Shown here piece by piece: positions 37,497 to 47,378 of a stretch of DNA of 64,000 bases; within the stretch, counting starts at the first letter, position 1, and every line of letters begins with the position of its first letter. This stretch comes from an uncultured Jannaschia sp. GTDB lineage: Bacteria; Pseudomonadota; Alphaproteobacteria; Rhodobacterales; Rhodobacteraceae. A program made the position numbers and the translations under genes. The notes beneath the pieces are model-generated. The model had not been told where the DNA came from and searched no databases. It saw only the letters and a list, made by a program, of their open reading frames with translations. The stretch lies in assembly GCF_947503795.1 (NCBI RefSeq), contig NZ_CANNEZ010000001.1, forward strand, positions 1,851,001 through 1,915,000, in the 5' to 3' direction.

Positions 37497-38258
37497 ATGC
37501 CTTCACTAGCCGAAAAATTCGCAAAGTCCTTCGTTGGTGCACCAAAGCAAAAGTTCGTTTGCCCTACGTGCGGCCAGGGTCTCTTGGTGCCTGATGCTTC
37601 CACTTTCTTCGAGATCGAACCAGCATTCTCCAAACGGGCACATGGCCACGAGGCATGGGACCCCGACTGGATCACCAGAAGGTTCACCTTTCGGAGCATA
37701 TGCAACGACGAGGAATGCGCCGAAATTGCAATCGTTTCTGGCCACGGCGGCGTAGAGCAAGGTTATGGGTATCATGGAGAGATGGAGTATTACGACTACA
37801 ATCGCATCGAAACTTTCTTCCCAGCACCTCACCTAATCCCCATCCCCGAAAAGGCACCTTACGAAGTCGAAAAGCTTCTGAAGAAGTGCTTTGTTCTTTA
37901 CTGGGTGGACACTTCGGCAGCTGCGAACGCGATGCGAGCTAGTCTAGAAGCGCTTATGGACGAGATGAAAGTGCCTACCTCCAAGAAAACAAAAGCGGGC
38001 AAAGTGGTCCCAATATATCTTCACGAGCGCATTCAGCTTTGGTCCGAAACCCATGAGGAATATGCGGACCTCTGCATTGCGCTGAAAGAAGTAGGAAACC
38101 TTGGCTCGCATGGGGAAACAGTTAGGGAAAAGCACTTCTTCGGGGCGCTTGAGATTTACTCGCATGTCGTGCAGCAGCTGTTCGAGAACAACGCCGCGAA
38201 GATGAAAGAACTGGCCGAGAATATCCGCTCCGAGATCAAGGGCAAGAAGAAGGTCTAG
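37497..38258 (+). CDS. DUF4145 domain protein with N-terminal zinc knuckle
   Basis: 253 residues, 24 nt after hsdR. N-terminal CPTCG and CNDEEC pairs suggest a zinc site; the C-terminal ~120 residues carry the DUF4145 pattern (PYEVEKLLKKCFVLYW, NAMRASLEALMDEM, LHERIQLW, LKEVGNLGSHG). DUF4145 proteins often accompany or are fused to restriction endonucleases, with unknown role. Lower GC than the chromosome. Last gene before attR; likely part of the hsd transcript. Confidence 0.88.
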   Translation: MPSLAEKFAKSFVGAPKQKFVCPTCGQGLLVPDASTFFEIEPAFSKRAHGHEAWDPDWITRRFTFRSICNDEECAEIAIVSGHGGVEQGYGYHGEMEYYDYNRIETFFPAPHLIPIPEKAPYEVEKLLKKCFVLYWVDTSAAANAMRASLEALMDEMKVPTSKKTKAGKVVPIYLHERIQLWSETHEEYADLCIALKEVGNLGSHGETVREKHFFGALEIYSHVVQQLFENNAAKMKELAENIRSEIKGKKKV

Positions 38259-38300
38259 TAGCTTTGATGCTTCTTGCTGAACATGCCTTCTCCGATTTTT

Positions 38301-38333
38301 ACGACACACAAAACGTGGCCATCACGACACACA
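38301..38333. repeat. Arm-type repeats at the right end of the island
   Basis: ACGACACACA at 38301-38310 and 38324-38333, identical to the left-end copy at 26701, lying 83-115 bp inside the attR core. Confidence 0.6.
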
Positions 38334-38415
38334 TGCCCTTCGCTACCACCAGTCAAAACATAAGTAAGCATCTGTTTCTATTGCATTACCGAGGGCGCGG
38401 CGAGACCTGATGCTT

Positions 38416-38432
38416 CCTACCGCCGGAGCCAA
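38416..38432. repeat. attR core repeat
   Basis: CCTACCGCCGGAGCCAA, an exact copy of the tRNA-Asn 3' end at 26630-26646. The sequence around it has no tRNA, showing it is the displaced end of the target site. Confidence 0.92.
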
Positions 38433-38536
38433 CTTTCCCGACATCGCGATCCTCATGCGTCACGCGCGATCCACAGGCGCGCTTGCGATCTTTGCGCTTG
38501 CATCCACACCGGACGGGGTCTAGCACCACTCCCCGC

Positions 38537-38610
38537 GCGGGTATGGTGAAAAGGTATCACGCGAGCTTCCCAAGCTTAAGTTGCGGGTTCGATTCCCGCT
38601 ACCCGCTCCA
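38537..38610 (+). tRNA. tRNA-Gly (CCC)
   Basis: 74 nt with encoded CCA. Acceptor GCGGGTA/TACCCGC, anticodon loop TTCCCAA with CCC, T-arm GCGGG TTCGATT CCCGC. Intact and outside the island, ~100 bp beyond attR. Confidence 0.93.
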
Positions 38611-38657
38611 CACGAAACCAACGGCTTAGAGGACGTTCTTCAGAAAATGGATGAACG

Positions 38658-39140
38658 ATGACCCTGCCGTTCCTGACACCGTTGCCCGTCGATGCGCTGC
38701 GCCGCGCGGGCGTGCCGGAGCCCTTCGGGTTCGGCCATGCCGACAAGGTCCGCTTTCACGAGCTCGACGTGCTCGATCACGTCAACAACGCCCGCTATCT
38801 GAGCTGGTTCGAGACGCTGCGCATCGCCTATCTGCGCGCCTACGGCATTTCCGACTATACCGGACGGGAGGATCGCCCCGTGCTGGTCCTGAAGTCGGTT
38901 GCGGTCGACTACCACGCGCCGCTGCATCTCGAGGACGTCTACGTCGTCGCGGGCCGAACCCGCGCCTATCGCACCACGTCCTGGTTGATGGAATACGGCG
39001 TCTATGCGGGGGGTCGGTGCTGCGCGACGTCGCGGGCGGTGATCTGCCTGATGGAGGCCGACTTCACCACCAAACGCCCCCTGCCCGACGCCTACACCGC
39101 CGCATTCCGCGACCGCGACGGCGCGGCTTTCGAAGGCTGA
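38658..39140 (+). CDS. Acyl-CoA thioesterase, 4-hydroxybenzoyl-CoA thioesterase-like
   Basis: Hotdog-fold protein of 160 residues. Family motif HELDVLDHVNNARYLSWFE with the catalytic Asp region is clear, followed by the DYHAPLHLED strand. Substrate unknown. Ends 1 nt before the stop of the convergent pgi gene. Confidence 0.88.
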   Translation: MTLPFLTPLPVDALRRAGVPEPFGFGHADKVRFHELDVLDHVNNARYLSWFETLRIAYLRAYGISDYTGREDRPVLVLKSVAVDYHAPLHLEDVYVVAGRTRAYRTTSWLMEYGVYAGGRCCATSRAVICLMEADFTTKRPLPDAYTAAFRDRDGAAFEG

Positions 39141-39141
39141 C

Positions 39142-40731
39142 TTAGCCGCGCCAGTCGCGCAACCGGTCCAGAAGCGCGCGCGTCGACGCGTCCTTGTCCG
39201 ACGCATCGCCGCCCTCGACCAGCGGGCCGAGCGAGGTCGCGAGTTCCTTGCCCAGCTCCACGCCCCATTGGTCGAAGCTGTTGATCCCGAGGATCACGCC
39301 CTCGACGAAGACGCGGTGCTCGTAGAGCGCGAGGATCCCGCCCAGCACCGCTGGCGTGAGCTTGGGATAGATCAGCGTGGTCGAAGGGCGGTTGCCCTCG
39401 AAGACGCGATGCGCCGCCTGCCGGTCCAGTTCGGCGCCCTCGAACCGATCCCCGAGCAGGGCGCGCGCCTCCGCCAACGACCGCCCCTTCAGCAGCGCCT
39501 CGGACTGCGCGAGGCAGTTGGCGATCAGCAGGCGGTGATGGTGGTCCAGCTCGGGCTCGTGCCCTTCGGCGGCGACCATGAACTCGCAGGGCACCGGCAC
39601 GCGGCCTTGGTGGATCAACTGGTAGAAGGCGTGCTGGCCATTGGTGCCCGGTTCGCCCCAGACGACGGGGCCCGCGGGTCCGTGCAGTGTCTCGCCGGCC
39701 ATGGTCACGCCCTTGCCGTTCGATTCCATCTCGAGCTGTTGGAGATATGCGGGCAGTCGCGCCAGCCGGTTGTCATAGGGCAGGACGGCGCGGGTCGGAT
39801 AGCCGCAGACCTGGTGGTTCCAGATCCCCACGAGCGCCAGCAGAACCGGCATGTTGCGCGCAAGCGGGGCCTCGCGGAAATGGTCGTCCATCTCACGCGC
39901 GCCGGCGAGGAACGCGTCGAAGGCATCGGACCCGATGGCGATCATCAGCGACAGGCCGATCGGCCCCCACACCGAGTAACGTCCGCCGACCCAATCCTCG
40001 AAGCCGAAGACGCGCGCGGGATCGATGCCGAAGGCGCCTGTCTTGTCCTCGGCCGTCGAAAGCGCGGCGAACTGCGCTGCCGGGTCCGTCACGGTCCGGC
40101 CCATCCAGGCCTTTGCGGTCTCGGCATTGGTCAGGGTCTCGATGGTCGTGAAGGTCTTCGACGCGACGATGACGAGCGTGGTCGCGGGGTCGAGATGCCT
40201 GGCCGTCTCGGCCCAGTCCGCGCCGTCGACATTCGACACGAAATGCGTGCGCGGCCCGTCATGATAGGGGGCGAGCGCCAGCGTCGCCATGGCCGGCCCG
40301 AGATCGGAGCCGCCGATGCCGATATTCACGACATCCGTGATCGCGCCGCCCGCCCCCGTGAAGCGTCCGCTGCGCACGTCTTCGGCGAAGTCACGCATCC
40401 GGGCCAGCGTGTCGCGCACGCCCTGCATCACGTCCGATCCGTCGACCGTGACGGGGCGCGTCCCCCGCAATGCGGTATGCAGAACGGCGCGGTCTTCGGT
40501 CTCGTTGATCTTGTCTCCACGGAACATCGCGTCCCGTCGTTCGGACACATCCTCGGCGAGGGACAACAGGCTGGACAGCGCGTCTGGCGTGATCGAGGAC
40601 TTGGATGCATCGAACATAAAAGGGCCGATCGCGGCCGTCAGACCCGCATTTCGATTCTCATCCTTCAACAATTCCGTGATGGTGGCTCCGGTATGCCGCC
40701 GCAGGGATTCGATCTCGGTCCAGGCTTTCAT
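39142..40731 (-). CDS. pgi: Glucose-6-phosphate isomerase
   Basis: 529 residues. [16 protein letters not shown] (phosphate-binding), [23 protein letters not shown] and the QWGVELGK C-terminal signature with catalytic His/Lys context are present. Interconverts G6P and F6P. Third gene of zwf-pgl-pgi, which feeds the Entner-Doudoroff and pentose phosphate routes. Confidence 0.97.
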   Translation of the reverse strand: MKAWTEIESLRRHTGATITELLKDENRNAGLTAAIGPFMFDASKSSITPDALSSLLSLAEDVSERRDAMFRGDKINETEDRAVLHTALRGTRPVTVDGSDVMQGVRDTLARMRDFAEDVRSGRFTGAGGAITDVVNIGIGGSDLGPAMATLALAPYHDGPRTHFVSNVDGADWAETARHLDPATTLVIVASKTFTTIETLTNAETAKAWMGRTVTDPAAQFAALSTAEDKTGAFGIDPARVFGFEDWVGGRYSVWGPIGLSLMIAIGSDAFDAFLAGAREMDDHFREAPLARNMPVLLALVGIWNHQVCGYPTRAVLPYDNRLARLPAYLQQLEMESNGKGVTMAGETLHGPAGPVVWGEPGTNGQHAFYQLIHQGRVPVPCEFMVAAEGHEPELDHHHRLLIANCLAQSEALLKGRSLAEARALLGDRFEGAELDRQAAHRVFEGNRPSTTLIYPKLTPAVLGGILALYEHRVFVEGVILGINSFDQWGVELGKELATSLGPLVEGGDASDKDASTRALLDRLRDWRG

Positions 40732-40743
40732 CGCTTGTCCTTT

Positions 40744-41415
40744 TCAGGGCGCCCAGTGAACGATGGCATCGTCGAGGAACGCGGCCACGGGCATATCCAT
40801 CTGGTCGGCCGAGCGGGCCGCGTCCAGCACGCGGCGCTTTTCGTCGCCCATGATGAGAAGATGTGTTTCCATCGCGGATTTCAGCACCGGCGCGGTCAGC
40901 GTCACGCGCGGCTCGGGCGCGCCGTCGGCCCGCATCGCCAGAAGCAGCGGCGCATCGGGTGCTAGCCCGTCCGCCAGCCGGTCGCCACCGGGAAAGAGGC
41001 TCGCCGTGTGTCCGTCCGTTCCCATTCCGAGAAGCAGAAGCGAAATCGGCAGCTCGCCCTCGAACCCGGCCTCCAGCACGGGGATTCCCTCCTCCGGCGT
41101 GGCGGCGTCATTCACCAGAGGCACGTGCACCGCGGCGGCGGCCTTCCCGGTCAGAAGACTTCGCTTCAGAAGCGAGGTGTTCGACCGTTCGTGACCCTCG
41201 GGCACCCAGCGCTCGTCGTTGAGGAAGACATGCACGCGGGACCAATCGAGCTCGGCCGCCGACAGCAGGTCGAACGTGTCGCCCGGCGATGTCCCCCCCG
41301 GCACGCAGAAGCTCGCGTGGTCGTGCACCAGCAGGCAGTTCTTCAGCGCCGAGGCCAGCGTGTCGGCCAGTCCCATCGCGAGCATCTCGCGGTCGGGATA
41401 TTCGACGAGCTTCAC
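40744..41415 (-). CDS. pgl: 6-phosphogluconolactonase
   Basis: 223 residues. Contains PGGTSPGDTFDLL, VHVFLNDERWVP and LLLGMGTDGHTASLFPG, the hallmark blocks of the SOL/DevB family. Hydrolyses the lactone made by Zwf. Overlaps zwf by 4 nt and lies 12 nt before pgi. Confidence 0.96.
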   Translation of the reverse strand: MKLVEYPDREMLAMGLADTLASALKNCLLVHDHASFCVPGGTSPGDTFDLLSAAELDWSRVHVFLNDERWVPEGHERSNTSLLKRSLLTGKAAAAVHVPLVNDAATPEEGIPVLEAGFEGELPISLLLLGMGTDGHTASLFPGGDRLADGLAPDAPLLLAMRADGAPEPRVTLTAPVLKSAMETHLLIMGDEKRRVLDAARSADQMDMPVAAFLDDAIVHWAP

Positions 41416-42869
41416 GACCCGCCCTCCAGATCGCGCCAGCGCCGCCCGTCGCGATGCAGCAGCATCAGCGCCTCTTCGGGGCCGACGGAGCCCTGCGCGT
41501 AGGCGTGCGGCCGGTCGCGCCGCTCCTCCCAGGCGTCGATGATCGGATCGGTCCAGGCCCAGGCCGCCTCGACCTCGTCGCCGCGCATGAAGAGCGTCTG
41601 GTTGCCCCGGATCACGTCCATGATCAGCCGCTCGTAGGCATCGGGGATCTCGTCATCCGCGCCCAGCGCATCGGCGAACGTCATATCGAGCGGCACGTTG
41701 ACCAGCCGCATCCCCCCCGGCCCCGGCTCCTTGATTGTGACCGACAGGTCCATGCCTTCGTCGGGCTGGAGCCGGATGGTCAGGGCGTTCGCCTTCGAGC
41801 CGCCGTCGCGCTCGAAGATGGAATGCGGCGTCTCCTTGAACTGGACGACGATCTCACTCAGGCGGCGCGTCATGCGCTTGCCGGTGCGGAGGTAGAAGGG
41901 CGTGTGCTTCCAGCGCCAGTTCGAGATGCCGACCTTCAGGGCGACGAAGCTCTCTGTCAGGCTGTCCTCGTTCTCGGCATCCTCGCGGTAGGACGGCTCC
42001 TTCCCGTCGGCCTTGTATTGGCCGCGCACGACATCCTCAGCCGGGACGGGATCGAGGGCCTTGATGACCTTCAGCTTCTCGTCGCGCAGCATGTCCGGGT
42101 CGAAGCGGGTCGGCGGCTCCATCGCGGTCAGGCAGAGGAGCTGCATGAGGTGGTTCTGCACCATGTCCCGCATGGCGCCCGAGGTGTCGTAATAGCTGCC
42201 GCGGCCGCCGACGCCGACCGTCTCGGCGACGGTGATCTGGACGTGGTCGATATAGCGCTCGTTCCAGAGGGGTTCGAACAGCACGTTCGCGAACCGAACC
42301 GCCATCAGGTTCTGGACCGTCTCCTTCCCCAGGAAGTGGTCGATCCGGTAGATCTGGTGCTCGTCAAAGCTGGCGGCGAGATCGGCGTTGAGCGTCTTTG
42401 CGGTCTCGAGATCGGTGCCGAAGGGCTTCTCGACCACGAGGCGGGAATTCTCGCAGGCGATGCCGTTCTCGCGGAGCTTGGCGGCCAGCGGGCCGAAGAG
42501 GCTGGGGGCGACCGAGAAGTAGAACGCCTTGATCGCCTCGTCGCGGACAACCGATTTCAACTCGGACCAGCCGCCGTCGCCCTTGGCGTCGATCGCGATG
42601 TAGGAGCACCGCTCGACGAAGGCGTCGATGGTCGGGCCGTCACGCTTGGCCTTCGAGACGAACTCGTCGATCGCGGCGCGGATGTCCTTGCGGAACGCGT
42701 CGTCGGTCAGGTCCGAGCGGGCCGCGCCGATGATGCGCGCGTCTTCGGGCACCTGCCCCGCGTGGAAGCGGCGATAGAGCGATGGCAGGATCTTTCGCCG
42801 CGCAAGGTCGCCGGTCGCGCCGAACAGCACGAGATCGAAGGTCTCCACGGGGATTGTGCGTGACACCAT
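41412..42869 (-). CDS. zwf: Glucose-6-phosphate 1-dehydrogenase
   Basis: 485 residues. NADP-binding [13 protein letters not shown], active-site [13 protein letters not shown], and the later YRTGKRM segment (here [11 protein letters not shown]) are diagnostic. First committed step of the Entner-Doudoroff/pentose phosphate pathways. Leads the operon zwf-pgl-pgi. Confidence 0.97.
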   Translation of the reverse strand: MVSRTIPVETFDLVLFGATGDLARRKILPSLYRRFHAGQVPEDARIIGAARSDLTDDAFRKDIRAAIDEFVSKAKRDGPTIDAFVERCSYIAIDAKGDGGWSELKSVVRDEAIKAFYFSVAPSLFGPLAAKLRENGIACENSRLVVEKPFGTDLETAKTLNADLAASFDEHQIYRIDHFLGKETVQNLMAVRFANVLFEPLWNERYIDHVQITVAETVGVGGRGSYYDTSGAMRDMVQNHLMQLLCLTAMEPPTRFDPDMLRDEKLKVIKALDPVPAEDVVRGQYKADGKEPSYREDAENEDSLTESFVALKVGISNWRWKHTPFYLRTGKRMTRRLSEIVVQFKETPHSIFERDGGSKANALTIRLQPDEGMDLSVTIKEPGPGGMRLVNVPLDMTFADALGADDEIPDAYERLIMDVIRGNQTLFMRGDEVEAAWAWTDPIIDAWEERRDRPHAYAQGSVGPEEALMLLHRDGRRWRDLEGGS

Positions 42870-42910
42870 GGGAAGCTCCTGCGATTGGGCCTGGCGGCCG
42901 CCTGTTAACG

Positions 42911-44062
42911 CTAACGGGCCTTGGCTACCCGGCGCGTGGCCTTCTGTCTAGCGTTTGCGGATACCGTGTCCACCATGCCGGGCGGGTGGCTGACCTGTCC
43001 GCCGCCGACCGCCGCCTTGACCCCCGTCGTGCCGGGAAAGCTGGTCGGCAAGCCGCGCCGGACGCGGACGGCCATGTAGGCGAAGGCCTGTGCCTCGAGC
43101 ATATCGCCGTCGAGGCCGACCGCCTCGACCGGATCGACCGTGCAGGGCACCGCCTCGGCCAGCGCATCCATGATCGCCGGATTGCGCCGCCCGCCCCCGG
43201 TCACCAGAAGGCGCGCGGGCCGCGTCGGGCATTGCTCCAACCCATGCGCGACCGAGGCGGCGATGACGGCGACCCAGGTCGCAGCAGCGTGGCTGGGCGG
43301 CAGCGCGTCGATGGCGGCGCCTGCCCGGTGGAACGCGTCGCGGTCGAGCGACTTCGGCGGCATCCGGAAGAAGAACGGGTGCCGCATGATATCGTCGACC
43401 AGAGCGGCGTGAACCTCCCCCTCCCGCGCCAGCGCCCCGTCCCGGTCGAAGGGCTGGCCCAGCCAGTCCATGCAGAGATCGTCGATGGGCGCGTTGGCGG
43501 GCCCCGTGTCGAAGGCCAGAAGCGCACCCTCGGCCTCGGGCGGGCGGGTCGGATCGAGCCATGTCAGGTTCCCTACCCCGCCGAGGTTGAGGAAGGCCAT
43601 CGGCACCTCGGCACCGATATGCCGCGCGCAGGCATGGTGGAACACCGGCGCCAGCGGCGCGCCCTCGCCGCCCAGCGTCACGTCCGAGGTCCGGAAATCC
43701 CAGACGACCGTGCGGCCCAGAACCTCGGCCAGGACGGCCCCGTCGCCGCATTGATGGGTGCGCCGGTTCTCGGGGTCATGGGCGAGCGTCTGGCCGTGGA
43801 ACCCCACCAACTCCGCATCCGCGAAGCGCGACAGGAGGCGGGCATGGGCCGTCTCGACCGCCTCGGCGGCGGCGGCCACGGGCACATCGTCCCGCCAGCA
43901 TCCCAGCGCCGCCCGGATCACCGCGCGGTCGGCATCGGAATAGGCAAGGTAATCCGACGGCCCGAACCCCGTAATCGTCTCGCCGTCGGTCACCACGATG
44001 GCGGCATCGACCCCGTCCATGGAGGTGCCCGACATCGCACCCAGCGCGCGAACGACCGCCAT
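42911..44062 (-). CDS. anmK: Anhydro-N-acetylmuramic acid kinase
   Basis: Peptidoglycan-recycling kinase that opens and phosphorylates 1,6-anhydroMurNAc. 383 residues; starts with [16 protein letters not shown] (phosphate-1 motif), [11 protein letters not shown], and [11 protein letters not shown] with the catalytic context. Divergent from tyrS (63-nt gap). A lytic transglycosylase, which produces the anhydro sugar, is encoded later in the window. Confidence 0.95.
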   Translation of the reverse strand: MAVVRALGAMSGTSMDGVDAAIVVTDGETITGFGPSDYLAYSDADRAVIRAALGCWRDDVPVAAAAEAVETAHARLLSRFADAELVGFHGQTLAHDPENRRTHQCGDGAVLAEVLGRTVVWDFRTSDVTLGGEGAPLAPVFHHACARHIGAEVPMAFLNLGGVGNLTWLDPTRPPEAEGALLAFDTGPANAPIDDLCMDWLGQPFDRDGALAREGEVHAALVDDIMRHPFFFRMPPKSLDRDAFHRAGAAIDALPPSHAAATWVAVIAASVAHGLEQCPTRPARLLVTGGGRRNPAIMDALAEAVPCTVDPVEAVGLDGDMLEAQAFAYMAVRVRRGLPTSFPGTTGVKAAVGGGQVSHPPGMVDTVSANARQKATRRVAKAR

Positions 44063-44125
44063 ATCCCTTCCCCTCGCGTGGTGCCCGCGCTAAGCGGACC
44101 TGGCGTCAGAGATACCGGAAGTGCC

Positions 44126-45376
44126 ATGACCTACCACCCCAAATCAGACTTCATGCGCGTGATGATCGAGCGCGGCTTCCTCGCCGACTGCACCGATTAT
44201 CAGAGGCTGGACGAGGCTTTGATGGCGGGGGTCGTGCCGGGCTATATCGGCTTCGACGCGACGGCGTCCTCGTTGCATGTGGGCAGCCTCATCCAGATCA
44301 TGATGCTGCGCTGGCTGCAGAAGACGGGGCACAAGCCGATCGTCCTGATGGGCGGCGGCACGACCAAGGTCGGCGACCCGAGCTTCCGCGCCGAGGAGCG
44401 TCCGCTGCTGACGCCCGAGCAGATCGACGCCAATATCGCGGGCATCCGCGAGGTGTTCACCCATTACGTGAGCTTCGGCGACGGCGCGTCGGATGCGATC
44501 ATGGCCAACAATGACGACTGGCTGGCCGGGTTGAACTACCTTGGGTTCCTGCGCGATGTCGGGCGGCATTTCAGCGTCAACCGGATGCTCAGCTTCGAGA
44601 GCGTGAAGTCCCGTCTGGACCGCGAGCAGAGCCTGAGCTTCCTCGAATTCAACTACATGATCCTGCAGGCCTACGACTTCCTCGAGCTGCATCGCCGCCA
44701 TGGCTGCCTTTTGCAGATGGGCGGGTCGGATCAGTGGGGCAACATCGTCAACGGCATCGACCTGACGCGCCGTATCCTCGACGATCAGGTGTTCGGCCTG
44801 ACCACGCCGCTTCTGACGACGAGCGACGGCAAGAAGATGGGGAAGTCACAGTCCGGCGCCATCTGGTTGAATGCCGACCTCTTGAGCCCCTACGAATTCT
44901 GGCAGTTCTGGCGCAACACGACCGACGCGGATGTCGGCCGGTTCCTCAAGCTCTACACCGAGCTGCCGGTCGAGGAATGCGACCGGCTGGGTGCGCTGGA
45001 AGGGTCCGAGATCAACGACGCCAAGATCATCCTGGCGGGTGAGGTTACCGCGCTCCTGCATGGCCGTGCCGCCGCCGATGCCGCCGAGGCCACCGCCCGC
45101 GAGGTGTTCGAGCGGGGCGGCGCGGGCGACGACCTGCCCACGGTCCTTCTGACCGACATGGAGGTCGCCGCCGGCATCTCGGTGGTGCAGTTGATCGTGC
45201 GGGCGGGCCTTGCGGGCTCGGGCAAGGCCGCCAAGCGCCTCATCGCCGAGGGCGGCGCGCGGATGAACGACGAGGCGCTGACCGATCCGGGGCTTGTGCT
45301 CGACGCGGGCGCACTGGCCGTGCCCCTGAAGCTCTCGGCGGGCAAGAAACGGCACGCGCTGGTCAAGCTGGAATAA
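44126..45376 (+). CDS. tyrS: Tyrosyl-tRNA synthetase
   Basis: 416 residues from the ATG at 44126 ([13 protein letters not shown]). Class I signatures: HVGSL (HIGH-type) in [15 protein letters not shown] and KMGKS (KMSKS-type) in [13 protein letters not shown]; a C-terminal S4 domain ([18 protein letters not shown]) binds tRNA. The frame extends far upstream as a shadow of zwf and anmK and is not coding there. Confidence 0.97.
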   Translation: MTYHPKSDFMRVMIERGFLADCTDYQRLDEALMAGVVPGYIGFDATASSLHVGSLIQIMMLRWLQKTGHKPIVLMGGGTTKVGDPSFRAEERPLLTPEQIDANIAGIREVFTHYVSFGDGASDAIMANNDDWLAGLNYLGFLRDVGRHFSVNRMLSFESVKSRLDREQSLSFLEFNYMILQAYDFLELHRRHGCLLQMGGSDQWGNIVNGIDLTRRILDDQVFGLTTPLLTTSDGKKMGKSQSGAIWLNADLLSPYEFWQFWRNTTDADVGRFLKLYTELPVEECDRLGALEGSEINDAKIILAGEVTALLHGRAAADAAEATAREVFERGGAGDDLPTVLLTDMEVAAGISVVQLIVRAGLAGSGKAAKRLIAEGGARMNDEALTDPGLVLDAGALAVPLKLSAGKKRHALVKLE

Positions 45377-45469
45377 GCGGGGCGGCGGCTGGCGCGGCGC
45401 GGAACCTTCGCCTCGGCCCGCGGGTTGGTCGCATGACCACACAACCACACCCACCGCAGGAGGATCGCC

Positions 45470-45658
45470 ATGAGCGCCCCCAACACGAATCTCGAAAAGC
45501 AGGAAAAACGCCATGCCGGGCCGCTGATCGGGATCGGCGCGGGCGTCGTTCTGGCGCTCGTCCTGCTGATCGCGTTCATCTTCTTCATGGGTGACGCGCC
45601 CGGAGAGGGCGAGGCCGATGTCGTGGCCAGCCCCGATGTCGAGACTGTGACCGACTGA
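45470..45658 (+). CDS. Small single-span membrane protein, unknown
   Basis: 62 residues from ATG at 45470 with a strong ribosome site CAGGAGGATCGCC. One membrane helix (PLIGIGAGVVLALVLLIAFIFFMG) and an acidic tail (EGEADVVASPDVETV). Followed by a terminator. No recognised family. Confidence 0.7.
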   Translation: MSAPNTNLEKQEKRHAGPLIGIGAGVVLALVLLIAFIFFMGDAPGEGEADVVASPDVETVTD

Positions 45659-45677
45659 TCCCCTCCCCCGAACACGC

Positions 45678-45712
45678 AACGGGCCGCCCCATTGGGCGGC
45701 CCGTTCTCGTTT
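45678..45712 (+). terminator. Rho-independent terminator
   Basis: Perfect 12-bp stem AACGGGCCGCCC / GGGCGGCCCGTT with a CATT loop and a short T-rich tail (CTCGTTTC). Placed between convergent genes and could act in both directions. Confidence 0.8.
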
Positions 45713-45729
45713 CGGGATGGGTCCGCGCC

Positions 45730-46281
45730 TTATTCGGTGACGCGCACGTCCTCCATGACGTCAGGCGTGCCGTCGACCCGGCCGCTATTGGCGTCGCCGC
45801 GCTTGATGCCGTCGACCACCTCCATGCCGGACGTGACCTCGCCCACGATGGTGTATTGGCCATCGAGGAAGCGCGCGGGCGCGAAGGTGATGAAGAACTG
45901 GCTGTTGGCCGAATTGACGTTCTGCGACCGCGCCATGCCGACGATCCCGCGCTCGAACGCTCGATCCGAGAATTCGGCGTCGATATCGCCCATGTCGCTG
46001 CCGCCGGTCCCCGCAAGATCCATGTTGCCGCCAATGCGCCCGTGCTGGACGTCGCCGGTCTGTGCCATGAAGCCGTCGATCACGCGGTGGAAGACGACGC
46101 CGTCATAGGCGCCCGCCTCGGCCAGCGCGGTGATCTGCTCGACATGCTTCGGCGCGATGTCCTCGTAGAGATCGATCACGACGGTGCCGTTCGCCTCGCC
46201 CATGACGTCGATCTCGAGGCCGGTGGCGAGCGCTGGGCCTGCCAGGCCCAGCGCCGCGATGAGGGAGAGAGCGTTACGCAT
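45730..46281 (-). CDS. Periplasmic peptidyl-prolyl cis-trans isomerase (cyclophilin)
   Basis: 183 residues with a signal peptide (MRNALSLIAALGLAGPALA), so the enzyme should be exported. Cyclophilin core: VVFHRVIDGFMAQTGD, the active-site Arg/Phe/Met region, and NSQFFITFAPARFLDG. Paired with a cytosolic paralogue upstream whose gene end overlaps its start by 8 nt. Confidence 0.93.
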   Translation of the reverse strand: MRNALSLIAALGLAGPALATGLEIDVMGEANGTVVIDLYEDIAPKHVEQITALAEAGAYDGVVFHRVIDGFMAQTGDVQHGRIGGNMDLAGTGGSDMGDIDAEFSDRAFERGIVGMARSQNVNSANSQFFITFAPARFLDGQYTIVGEVTSGMEVVDGIKRGDANSGRVDGTPDVMEDVRVTE

Positions 46282-46774
46282 CGGCCGCCACCTTCACCGA
46301 GATCATCTGGTCGGGATCCGCGGGCGGCTCGCCGCGGGTGATCTTGTCGACATGCTCCATCCCCTCGATAACGCGGCCATAGACCGTGTACTGACGGTTG
46401 AGAAAATGGTTGTCGGCGAAGTTGATGAAGAACTGGCTGTTGGCGCTGTCGGGGCTCTGCGAGCGGGCGGCGCCCAGCGTGCCGCGATCATGCGGCAGGC
46501 CGGAGAATTCGGCCTTCAGGTCGGGCTTGGATGACCCGCCGGTGCCCGCGCGCGACGTGTTGCCGCCGGCCTTGCCATGTTCGACATCGCCGGTCTGCGC
46601 CATGAAACCGTCGATGACGCGGTGAAAGACCACGCCGTCATAGGCGCCTTCGCGGGCCAGCTCCTTCATGCGGTCGGCATGACCCGGTGCGACGTCGGGC
46701 AGAAGCTCGACGACGACGCGGCCGTCCTTCAGCTCGATGATGATGGTATTCTCGGGGTCTTTGATGTCGGCCAT
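46274..46774 (-). CDS. ppiB: Cytoplasmic peptidyl-prolyl cis-trans isomerase (cyclophilin)
   Basis: 166 residues without a signal peptide. Same cyclophilin blocks: VVFHRVIDGFMAQTGD, ARSQSPDSANSQFFINF and a terminal KVAADA. The pair looks like a local duplication followed by different targeting. Confidence 0.93.
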   Translation of the reverse strand: MADIKDPENTIIIELKDGRVVVELLPDVAPGHADRMKELAREGAYDGVVFHRVIDGFMAQTGDVEHGKAGGNTSRAGTGGSSKPDLKAEFSGLPHDRGTLGAARSQSPDSANSQFFINFADNHFLNRQYTVYGRVIEGMEHVDKITRGEPPADPDQMISVKVAADA

Positions 46775-46886
46775 TCTGGGTCTCCCTGACGCTTCGCGGG
46801 ATACCTAGTGCCGTTGTCGTCCGAGGGAAAGCACACGGGGCCCGGGCGGCGCGACCTCGCCCGCCGGATGGCCGGGTGCCGTGGCG

Positions 46887-47243
46887 TCAGTCCTGCCTGG
46901 GCTCGTCCGCGGCATCGCGGCGGAGCTTCATCGGAAGGAGAGCCAGCGCCGCCGCAAGTCCGATCGCCAGCATTCCCCAGCCCACGGGCGTGCCCATGGT
47001 CGAGGCGAGAACCGCGAGGCTCATCCCCAGAAGCAGCATCTGCTGCTCTCGCTTGCCCGAGAGGACGGCGAGCGTCGCATTGGCCATCCAGATCACCACA
47101 AGAACGAGGACAAGACCCGGTGCCTGAACGTCGTCGAAGAGCGCGGGCAATGTGAAGGACGGCAGGCTCGTCGCCGCATTGGCTGCGCCCGGAAGGACGA
47201 GAGCCGACAGCGCGAGGCCGAAGGGTGCGAACTGTTTCGTCAT
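46887..47243 (-). CDS. Small membrane protein, unknown
   Basis: 118 residues from ATG at 47243. Probable signal peptide (ALSALVLPGAANA) followed by two membrane spans (LVLVLVVIWMANATLAVL and LLGMSLAVLASTMGTPVG...LAAALALL) and a charged tail. No family recognised. Separate from neighbours by >100 nt on both sides. Confidence 0.6.
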   Translation of the reverse strand: MTKQFAPFGLALSALVLPGAANAATSLPSFTLPALFDDVQAPGLVLVLVVIWMANATLAVLSGKREQQMLLLGMSLAVLASTMGTPVGWGMLAIGLAAALALLPMKLRRDAADEPRQD

Positions 47244-47378
47244 CGGGACTCTCCGATCCAACAGGATGCGTTCTATCTCCGAATTGGCGACGCAAACGTG
47301 GTCAAAGCAGGGCACGATTGCGCCGGAACCGGCACAATCGTCATTTATCTTCGATTTTTTCGCGAATGCGGGAGGCCG

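Larger units (their letters stand above)
26630..38432. mobile_element. 11.8-kb integrative island in tRNA-Asn carrying a type I restriction-modification cluster
   Basis: Bounded by 17-bp direct repeats of the tRNA-Asn 3' end. Contents: tyrosine integrase next to the tRNA, a zinc-binding unknown, repeat-rich DNA without a gene, a serine recombinase, a small unknown, hsdM-hsdS-(HhH-GPD-like)-hsdR and a DUF4145 gene. Arm-type repeats ACGACACACA sit inside both ends. GC falls well below the flanks, most clearly in the HhH-GPD-like and DUF4145 genes. No capsid, terminase, relaxase or conjugation genes are seen, so it is a compact defence island that may need outside help to move. Confidence 0.92.

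Noticed and set aside
26630-38432. Prophage or integrative conjugative element
   Set aside because: No capsid, portal, terminase, lysis, relaxase or type IV secretion genes are present; only integration, recombination and restriction functions.
41289-42863. A 524-codon plus-strand frame opposite zwf
   Set aside because: The minus-strand product is full-length Zwf with active-site motifs; the other strand is a shadow.
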